Assembly: GCA_007026445.1 (NCBI GenBank)
Contig: VDMD01000250.1
Span: 1-22,358 of the forward strand
DNA: 22,358 bases
Reading direction: 5' to 3'
Origin: Schizophyllum amplum
Lineage: Eukaryota; Basidiomycota; Agaricomycetes; Agaricales; Schizophyllaceae
Translations under genes and position numbers: made by a program
Notes under the pieces: generated by a model
What the model was told of the DNA's origin: nothing
The model's input: the letters and a program-made list of their open reading frames with translations, nothing else
The model's database searches: none
Shown here: piece by piece, positions 9,991 to 17,429 of the stretch
Position numbering within the stretch: the stretch's first letter is position 1
Layout: every line of letters begins with the position of its first letter

Positions 9991-12900
9991 CTACGACGTC
10001 TGCCGCTCGCCCTGCGCTTCCGGGAAGAGCGCTGCGAACACCTCGTCGACGACGGTGTACACCAATATGCTGGTTCAATCGGCGGTTCTGCAAACAGGGA
10101 ATATGCGGCGCGCCCCTCGTCGGGCGTTCGAGCGGCCGATCATGTTGGCTGCGAAATCTGGGTGTGGGAGGTCAGTTGATCGCTTTCAAACCCCGATGCG
10201 CACACGACATACCCGGGACGACAGAGGATAGTTTCCTGTTGGCCTCGTCGCGGGTGTGCGCCTTCTTTCCGACGAGCGTGGTGCCGATGGTGGCTTGAGC
10301 TTACCACCTGGCCACAGGCCGTCGCGGAAGATACGAATGTAGGACATGACCCGGCTTTCCTCCAGCAAGCCCTTCACGATATTCCCGCGTCTTCCTACAA
10401 AACACAAAAGGTCGCTTCAATCAGCACAGCCATAAGCCACAAAACAGAACGCAACGCACCGCTCAACCGTCCCGCCCAGCACCTGCTGCAAGATAATCAC
10501 AATCGCCTGCCTCCGCAGCCAATTCACGTTGTTCTCCCTCTTCAACTCAAACACCGCCAGAATTAAATCACAAATCGGCGCCCGCAAACCGCCGCGTCCC
10601 CGCCTCGCCCTCCGCCCCGTCAGCTGCAGCAGCGCCGCATCCGTCCGACCCGAGGCGCGCAACGCGCGCGCGACCGCCTCCTCATCCGTCATCCCCGTGC
10701 CCGCAAGGCCGGCGAACTCGGCCGCTTGACGCGTGAGGCGCTGGATCAGGACGTCGAGCATAGAGGGGCCGAAGATCATGTCGTCGATGCTGGTGGCGAC
10801 CGAGCGGTACACGTTGCGCACGAGGTCGGAGCCGGAGAACTTGTCCTTGCCGGCGGGGGTGGGGACTGGCGGGGCGGAGGCGACGAAGGGGGAGTCGCGG
10901 GAGAGGAAGGTGCGCAGCTCGTCGCCTTCGCAAACGGGTGGGATGGCGATGAGGCCCTGGAGGGTGAGATGAGAAGGTCTTATCGATCATGAAGGGCAAA
11001 GCACTGACCTGGAGATACTTCTCGAGCGCCGCACGTCTCGTATCGAGGAATTCGTCGACAGGGCCGTGACCAGCCGCTTGCCCGGGAAATCCAAGACCTT
11101 CGTCTGCGGATACTTCTCGCGCACCTTATTATGCCATACTCAAAAACTCATTGTATCGCCTCGCCACCACCCAGCCCGACGCGAACGTCCCATCCAGCGC
11201 CAGCTGCTGTACCTCAATCAAGAACCGCACCACCGACTTCCCGTCCTCCTCGCCCACCGTCTGATTCACGATCGTCACCTTCGTGCGCCCCGCGAACAGC
11301 CGATTCGCGCTCTCCTGCTGCTCGTACTGCTGCTTCTTGAACCGCAGCTCCGCCAACTCGCGGTTCACCGTCATCTTCGACTGCGTGAGGATGCGCAGCT
11401 CGCGCGTGTCGCCCGTGAGCTCGGCTTTCTTGACGAAGGCGTCAAGCATCGTGTCCTGCGCCTCGAGCTTTGACATGTGGTTCGAGAGGCGCGCGATTTC
11501 GTAGGAGAGCTGCAGGTCGCCCGGGCCGACGTGGACGACGGGGGAGGGTTCGCCCTCGCCTTCGCCCTCCTCGTTCTTGGGCTCTAGATCTTCTGGCTCG
11601 TCCACGACATCGTCCTCGAAGAGCACGCGTTGCTTGCGCGCACGAGCGGGATGAGAACTGGCAGTGTACAGCGCCTCGTGATCCGGCGTGACGTCCTCGT
11701 TGCTGGAAACCTTCTCCATAGGCTCCTGTTGCTCGAATGCAAGAATATCCGTCAGCGCAGCCTGTATGGCGTCCATCCGCTCCTCCTCGCCGCGCTGCTC
11801 CTCGTCCTCGGGGTCGTCGAAAAGCGGCGCTCTGGAAGAACCAGTCTCCGGCGTCCCCAGCAGATCGTCCATGACAGGCGTGTTCTTTCGTGCCGCACGC
11901 ATCGACATCGCCGACTGGCTCGAGTTCGAGCGCACCATCGGGGGCGCCACGACCGGCGGGACGGGCGTCGATTCGGACCTGGGAAGCGTCGCCGCGGACC
12001 GCGTGCGCTTTACCTGCGTTGGGAGCGGCGCCGAAACGAGTCGCTCAGGATGCTTATCCCTCACAGGCGTCGCGTCGATCTTCTTCGAGCCCTGGTCCAT
12101 ATCCGTCGTCGCCCGAAACCACAACTCCGACCTTTCGAAATCCTCAAAGTCCTGCTCCATATCCGTCTCCACCTGCCTCTGCGCCAGCATCACGCTGCGC
12201 CGCACACGGCGCTGGCTCTTCGCCGACGGCACTCCGTCGTTCCTCGCGAACTCGCGGATATCGTCGACGTACTTCCTCGATATCGAGATCAGGGCAGGGT
12301 GCGGGGCAGGGCCGGAGAAGTACAGGTCGTGGATCATGGTGATGTCTTCCTTGACGGTTTGGGAGGAGCCGGCGTCCTGAACGGGTTCATCGTCGTCTTC
12401 GGAGCCGGAGTCGATGTCTTCCAATGGGTTCTTGAAGCTTTCGACTGTGAGCCAGAATTGGACTAGGAGAGAACGTTGGCGTCGATCCATGAACTCCATG
12501 AAGTACGACAGAGAATTCGGGTTTCGGAGGATGTCGCGCAAGGTGATACCAGATTTGGGGCCAGCCTCTTGGTACGAGGGTACTTTCTTCCATATTCCTT
12601 AGTACGGTTCATAACGCCCACACATGCACTCACGGAATCATCTTTCCCGCCGAGTACGACAATGCGCTGCTCGACCTTGCGTTTGGCGGTGTAAAGCCGA
12701 TCCAGAAAGGCAACGACGTCTTCAGTCTTCTGTCCGTCGATCCAGTCGTCCTTCTCGTGATTAGCTGCATGAGATCAGACGAGTGAAAGCAACCTTGGAA
12801 GAGCGTACCTAGCAGCATCCTTGTCCGCCGAATCTCGCCCAGAATGTCGTTCTTCAGCCGACGAGCGTCCAGTAGCGATGAGCATCGGTTAATGCTCCGC

Positions 12901-14053
12901 AGGAATGATTCGAAGTGGCGAGGGTCGGTGTGTATCGTGATAACCTCTGTCGGCACGATGCTCTGCACCTCTTCGGAAGGCTGGGCAGCACGACGCGGGG
13001 ATTGGGCCTCCAGGACATTCCGGACCTTGTTCACGAGACGCCTGACTATCGTTCAGTGATGGATCGGCGTGTGCTAGCCCTGAAGCGCACTGTTGCTGAA
13101 TCACGGCTCCGGCCTAAAGACAGAGTGAGCATCCGCAGAACATAGTAGTTCGATTCACGCACCACTTGGTCAATCGTGCGGTTCCAAAAGTCGGGATCCG
13201 AGAGCATCTCCATGACGGGATGGAGCACAGAACAGGAAACGATCTCTCGGACGACAAGGGCAAGAGCATGGCTTTCGGCCTCGGTTTCTGGGAGTATAAA
13301 GGGAAGTGCGCGCTCGACGAGAACTCTGAGATGGTTCTCCTCCGTCTGCTTGGTGTAACCGGTGGAGAGATTACTGATGGCGGGATGGAGCGTGCCCTGT
13401 CCTTCACTCCCATAGCGTCCCGCCAGCATCAGGTCCAGCTCCTCGGACTGCGTGAGCTTGCGCTCGAGGCCAGCGCCACGGAGGGCGACTTCCGACTGCC
13501 TGAAATGCTCGATATGCGTGGTGATCTTTGGAAGAATGCGCTTGATGATGAGCGCAGCAAGGTCGATTTGGGAGGCTCTGGCGAGGAGCGTCTCTAGCGA
13601 GTCGTGGACGATGCTGGCAACGGCGGCGGGGAAGGCGGGGGAGGATGAGATGCCCTGGTACCACTGGTCGACAAAGTCCCTGAGAATGAAGCCGATGAGC
13701 TCGTTGATGGCAGCAGAGACCTCGGGGGAGTCGGGTATGAGGGGCGGCAGTGTCTGCGGGCTGCTCTGGGACCATTGGGAGCGCGTGAGAACCGCCTGCC
13801 AGGCTGCGGGGGTGGAGAACGTGAAGGGGCGCGCTGCGAGGCGGAGGGTGTTGCGCGAATGGCGGCGCTTGGCATCGAGGGCGTGACCAAAGTAGATGGC
13901 GGCACCGACACAGGCGAGCGCGCCGGCCAACAGAGTGAGGGGGGCAAGCGCGACGAGCGTCACGGGATTCCAGACGAGGCGGAACGAGTGCGGGACCACA
14001 ACAAGCGCAATCCCAATGACGAGCACATTCTGCCACACACCGACACCGCGCAT
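9991..14053 (-). CDS. MDM1: Mdm1/SNX13-type sorting nexin: membrane anchor, PXA, RGS, PX and nexin C domains
   Basis: ER-anchored phosphoinositide-binding tether protein of the Mdm1/SNX13/SNX14/SNX25 group, which links ER, vacuole and lipid droplets in yeast (family knowledge). Eight exons: 14053-13163, 13113-13091, 13041-12809, 12764-12634, 12586-11009, 10956-10460, 10394-10213 and 10157-9991, about 1233 residues. Two hydrophobic spans lie near residues 5-55; PXA follows (LIGFILRDFVDQWY). RGS begins after the exon 5 start (LSYFMEFMDRR, LVQFWLTVESFK). A long acidic, Ser-rich linker precedes PX (FLIEVQQLALDG, WVVARRYNEF) and nexin C (ENNVNWLRRQAIVIILQQ, VMSYIRIFRDGLWPGGKLK, IGRSNARRGARRIF). 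Frame breaks: extra base near 11134, missing near 11053, extra near 10385, missing near 10267, missing near 10098, extra near 10062. The start at 14053 avoids overlap with the carrier gene. It is divergent from that gene. Confidence 0.92.
13091..13113 (-). other. 23-nt internal exon of the Mdm1-type gene
   Basis: Exon 2 reads GCC GGA GCC GTG ATT CAG CAA CA and encodes AGAVIQQ between PXA-end segments TIDQV and RLVNKVRNVL. Its flanking introns are 49 nt each, with GTGCG donors and TTTAG or TCAG acceptors. Reading through the introns would instead end the frame about 20 codons later. Confidence 0.75.
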
Positions 14054-14191
14054 CCCAGCGACGACGGGGTCAAGGTGCGGCACACCGGTCCGCCACCCGA
14101 CCCGACGCCCGACGGACGCCGTTGCCGCGGCCGCCGCGTTGCGCGCTTCGCTTCGGGCCAGCTGTCCGAACACGGCGCCCTGCTCTTCACC
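14054..14191. promoter_or_regulatory. 138-bp divergent promoter shared by MDM1-type and OAC1-type genes
   Basis: The two start codons (minus-strand ATG at 14053, plus-strand ATG at 14192) are only 138 bp apart, and the strands diverge. Both reading frames stay open upstream of their starts in this GC-rich stretch, which makes longer frames look coding. No TATA box is visible. Confidence 0.6.
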
Positions 14192-15784
14192 ATGTCCTTT
14201 CCCGCCAAGCCCCGCCCCCTCACAACCGCAGAGAGCTTTGCGTGCGGTGGGATCGCCGCCTGCGTTGCGGTAAGCGCCCACCCTGTCGCGCGCCCACATG
14301 CTTGATCATAAGCATCTACTAGGTCACCATTTCCAACCCCGCCGAAGTCGCCAAGACGCGTGCGTCCGACCCCCTCTATCTGTCTTGACTTTGACACCCA
14401 TGCCTCGCCAGGTCTTCAGCTGCAAGGCGAACTCGGCGCCTCCCAACGCGTGTACAGCAGCGTGTTCGACGTCTTCAGCAAGACTTGGCGGAACGAGGGC
14501 ATCCGTGGCTTGCAGCGAGGACTCGGTCCCGCAGTGCGTATCTTCAAGTCCCTCGAGCGATCTATTACTTACACTCCCTTCTAGTATGTCTACCAAGTAA
14601 GCCTGACCTTCTACTATGCTTCCCTTAGTTGATCCAATCCCGCGTTAGATATTGCTAAACGGCTCGCGTCTTGGTACGCAACTTACATCCCAATCCCCTC
14701 TGTCCCCCCTACTGATGCATTTGCTCAGGCTTCTACGAGCCCTTCAGACATGGCCTGAACAACTTATTTGGCCGCGATGCACTAGAGCAGATCCCCTTAA
14801 CATCAGTCATCGCTGGCGCGTCTAGTGGTGCCGTAGGCGGTGCGTCCCATCCACTCACTCGCTCCCCCTTGCTTCATACGTGTCTCCAGCTTCCCTGGGT
14901 AACTCGCTGTACCTCGTCAAGGCACGCATGCAGGTCCGTCACTCGCTCCTACCCAGGCCGCACGCTACCGCCGCTGACACCGCACTCCGCAGGCCTACTC
15001 CCCCGCCCTCCCCGTCGGCACCCAACATCACTACAAAAACTCATTCGACGCCTTGTCCACCATCGTGCGCAAGGACGGCTTCCGCGGCCTCGTGCGCGGC
15101 ATCGACGCCGCCATCCTCCGCACGTCCATGGGCTCGTCCGTGCAGCTGCCGAGCTACAACTTTACGAAGACGCAGCTGGTGCAGAATGGCGTGCTGCCAG
15201 CGGACAGCACGTGGACCTTCCTTGCCAGCAGTACGGTGTCGGGTATTTGTGTGGTACGTGCCCTGTGCAGAGTCTGGGAGGATGAGGGACTCAGCTAACT
15301 CGCCTGCAGTGCATTGTGATGCAGCCGGCAGATACTGTAGGTTTTTTGTCTCTGGGGCGCGGTAGAGGCTCATTCGTTTCGCAGGCTCTCACGCGCGTGT
15401 ACAACCAACCTACCATCAAACGCCCGACGGTAGATCAGTGGGAGCATTATATAGAAACCCCATCGACTGCCTCTGGAAAACATTCAAGGCGGAAGGATTT
15501 AGAGGATGGTACAAAGGTACGCGTGCCACCTATGTACACGCTCGCATACTAAACCTACTCACCCACAGGATCCACCGCGCACTTCTTCCGCATAGCGCCT
15601 CACACGTACGTCGCAGTCCGTTTGTCCCGTGTCTCTTTTCGCGCCATCCTCATGTCCACGCACGTCGCTGACCCTTGAGCGCACCTGTCTCTCCCATGCT
15701 AACGGATAACTCAGGATCGTTACTCTTACCGCGAACGACATCATCCTGGGATTGTACAAGAAGACCATTCATAACGAATCATAG
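14192..15784 (+). CDS. OAC1: Mitochondrial carrier family protein, Oac1 type (oxaloacetate/sulfate carrier)
   Basis: Six-helix inner-membrane transporter; yeast Oac1 carries oxaloacetate, sulfate and isopropylmalate. Twelve exons: 14192-14269, 14323-14359, 14412-14533, 14585-14596, 14649-14673, 14729-14839, 14890-14933, 14993-15253, 15310-15336, 15385-15516, 15569-15605 and 15715-15784. The threefold carrier signature is visible: NPAEVAKTRLQLQGE with GLQRGLGPAYVYQ, LYLVKARMQAYS with FRGLVRGIDAAILRT, and QPADTALTRVYNQ with FRGWYKGSTAHFFRIAPHT. The GSRLGFYEPFR stretch after helix 2 matches Oac1-like carriers. One base is missing in the C run at 15423-15425; with it the exons give 318 residues, normal for the family. 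Introns are 48-59 nt except the last, 109 nt. Family is certain; the Oac1 subfamily is likely. Confidence 0.92.
14585..14596 (+). other. 12-nt microexon of the carrier gene
   Basis: The exon TATGTCTACCAA encodes Tyr-Val-Tyr-Gln. It is flanked by a 51-nt intron ending CCCTTCTAG and a 52-nt intron starting GTAAGCC. It restores the expected sequence GLGPA-YVYQ-ILLNGSRLG, which matches the yeast Oac1 order of residues. Confidence 0.85.
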
Positions 15785-15840
15785 ACGTCCTTCTGTGTCG
15801 ATAGCGCGCTATCTAAATTATTGCGCAAACGGGGTTGTGT

Positions 15841-15870
15841 ATGCATGGACAGAAGGTCGACTCCATGCAT
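15841..15870. repeat. Perfect 9-bp inverted repeat in the carrier 3' region
   Basis: ATGCATGGA at 15841-15849 is matched by TCCATGCAT at 15862-15870, with a 12-base loop. A stem of this size could form in the 3' untranslated region of the carrier mRNA. It has no T tract and need not be a terminator. Confidence 0.5.
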
Positions 15871-15994
15871 GGAAGATTGACTGCTTGAGAAGAAGACGTC
15901 GACGGCATCCAAAGCTCAAGTTGGAGGAAGACAAAGGAAGTCGCCCAGTAGTTACGGCAGCGCTCCTGGTAAAGCGTTTTCTTATTGCTTATAT

Positions 15995-16079
15995 GGACCC
16001 TTGGCGCAGTGGTAGCGCGTATGATTCCAGCTTCTGCGGAACATCCATAAGGTCGTCCGTTCGATCCGGGCAGGGTTCA
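15995..16079 (+). tRNA. trnW(cca): tRNA-Trp (anticodon CCA) with a short intron
   Basis: The acceptor arms GGACCCT (15995-16001) and AGGGTTC (16072-16078) pair fully with one G-T, followed by discriminator A16079. The D arm is GCGC-AGTGGTA-GCGC (16004-16018). The T arm is GTCCG-TTCGATC-CGGGC (16055-16071), with variable loop AGGTC. The anticodon CCA is at 16027-16029 in TTCCAG, and a 12-13-nt intron follows position 37. The anticodon stem TATGA pairs with CCATA except for an A-C mismatch; one C fewer at 16045-16046 would give a perfect TCATA, which fits the indel pattern of this window. Internal promoter boxes A (TGGCGCAGTGG) and B (GTTCGATCC) are intact. Confidence 0.9.
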
Positions 16080-16081
16080 GC

Positions 16082-16086
16082 TTTTT
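16082..16086 (+). terminator. RNA polymerase III terminator (T5) after tRNA-Trp
   Basis: A run of five T begins three bases after the mature 3' end of the tRNA, the usual place for a polymerase III stop. Confidence 0.7.
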
Positions 16087-16554
16087 GGCCTGCTACGTGC
16101 GGTTGACACGATTTTTGCAAGCGGGGCGTATGCACCTGTATTTTTCTGGGGAATATTTTTGACTTCTTATCTTGTGCAGCCACTCTTATTGGACCTCTGA
16201 TCGGGAACACCACACTGCAGTTCATCCAATCCCCCCGACTTTTATTGCACGACAGAACCAGTACGGTCGTCTAGCCCTTCACTTTAGGAGATCCTTCCTT
16301 CACCACCGCCTTGAGCAGCACAATTATCACAGGCTCTCCTCCTGGATTTACGGAAGGCGGCGATCTTTGCTGAGACGACGCAGGAACCCTTGATTCCGTC
16401 TGTAAGTGCATGCACCGTAAGCCCATCGAGTTCGATGCTAAGGACGCCCATATACGCACCGATCTCCAGCGAGGCAACTTTGCACGAGGGGCCTGACGTG
16501 CCCTGGCATGCGCAAGCAACGCACATATGTGCTCCGACAACCAAAGAGGTGCCC
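16087..16554. other. Gap between tRNA-Trp and the LTO1 homologue, with an unexplained open minus-strand frame
   Basis: About 470 bp carry no gene I can name. A minus-strand frame stays open from 16847 through the 3' part of the LTO1 gene down to 16284. Between about 16550 and 16290 it reads in a protein-like way, with alternating hydrophobic residues (CKVASLEIGAYMGVLSIELD). It has no start of its own in this stretch and no known motif. It is more likely 3' untranslated sequence of the LTO1 homologue. Confidence 0.35.
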
Positions 16555-17211
16555 TCAAAAGCTGATCTCGACGCCAGCAGAACTTGATCGAGATCTGCCA
16601 GCGGTCCCATCGCCGACACTCCAGACAGGCCCGCCGGATGACTTCCCCGGAGATTTCTCCATGTCTCCGGTTGGGCTGGCATCGCCTTCCGCGGCCTCTC
16701 CATCTGTCGAGGCCCGCAAACTAGGCCGCACGCCGAGGGTGGCGCACAGCGCCTTGTACCGGGAACGTATTTGGCGGAACAGCTTGGGGATATCCAGCTC
16801 CGACGACGCGTCCGCCGAGGATGGGTTGACGCGGGGGAACTGCGCAATGAGGTTCAAGAGGTGCTTGATGTGGTGCATCGCGCGGCTGGCGTAAGAGTTC
16901 AGTAACAGGCGCAGCTCCCTTGACGGATACGACGCACTCGTCTGTCCGCCCCTGCAGCGTGTAGATGGACTGCCACATCATGGCAAAGCCTTGGTAGAAT
17001 CCGAGCTCCTCCCACATCTCGAAGCCTTTCTCGCGACCGAGCGCGCGGCCCTCGATGAGGCCGTGGATGCGGCCGTGGTCATGGCCGTCTTTATATCCGG
17101 AGTCGTAGAAACTGAATTCATTTCAGTTTATGTATGCATGCATCTTTCCCGCTATGGGACTGACTCTTGCTCGACGTGGACGAGGGCTTCAAGGTCGAAA
17201 GCGTCGGACAT
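16555..17211 (-). CDS. LTO1: Lto1/ORAOV1 homologue with deca-GX3 motif
   Basis: In yeast Lto1 works with Yae1 as an adaptor that brings Fe-S clusters to the ABC protein Rli1/ABCE1, needed for ribosome recycling and biogenesis. Two exons: 17211-17165 and 17111-16555, with a 53-nt intron. From the start MSDAFDLEALVHVEQ the protein goes into the deca-GX3 stretch: ten four-residue steps with Gly at nine of them (SG, DG, HG, HG, EG, LG, KG, then LG, QG) and Trp at the eighth. One extra base in the C run at 16917-16919 breaks the frame after CVVSVK; the restored frame continues LRLLLNSYASRAMHHIKHLL and IPKLFRQIRSRYKAL. The Ser/Gly-rich tail ends at 16555, giving about 200 residues. Intron phase and motif make this a confident call. 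Confidence 0.88.
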
Positions 17212-17429
17212 GATGACTGTTCCTGATGAAGAACAAAAGAACAAAGGGAACTCCGAAATCAGTTTACGGCCCGGATCTCCGCATCGGCCATCAACGTTCA
17301 ACTTCGAGAGATTGACTTCAAGTTCAAGATTAATGTTCACTGCCAGGAAGTCAAGATCGTAGTAGATCGCTGTGATAAATGTACATTGCTCGACGTCGTG
17401 GAATCCTAGTCGACTATATCTAAACGCCC

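Noticed and set aside
11630..12466. A 278-codon plus-strand frame opposite the sorting nexin exon 5
   Set aside because: Arg/Leu-rich antisense reading of a region whose minus strand encodes recognisable RGS and linker sequence.
13046..13162. Frame break at the end of sorting nexin exon 1
   Set aside because: The apparent shift after the PXA region is explained by two normal 49-nt introns around a 23-nt exon, with matching phases.
14054..14299. Extension of the sorting nexin N-terminus up to 14299
   Set aside because: The extra 82 codons are Gly/Ala/Arg-rich, overlap the first exon of the divergent carrier, and precede the ATG that opens directly into the hydrophobic anchor.
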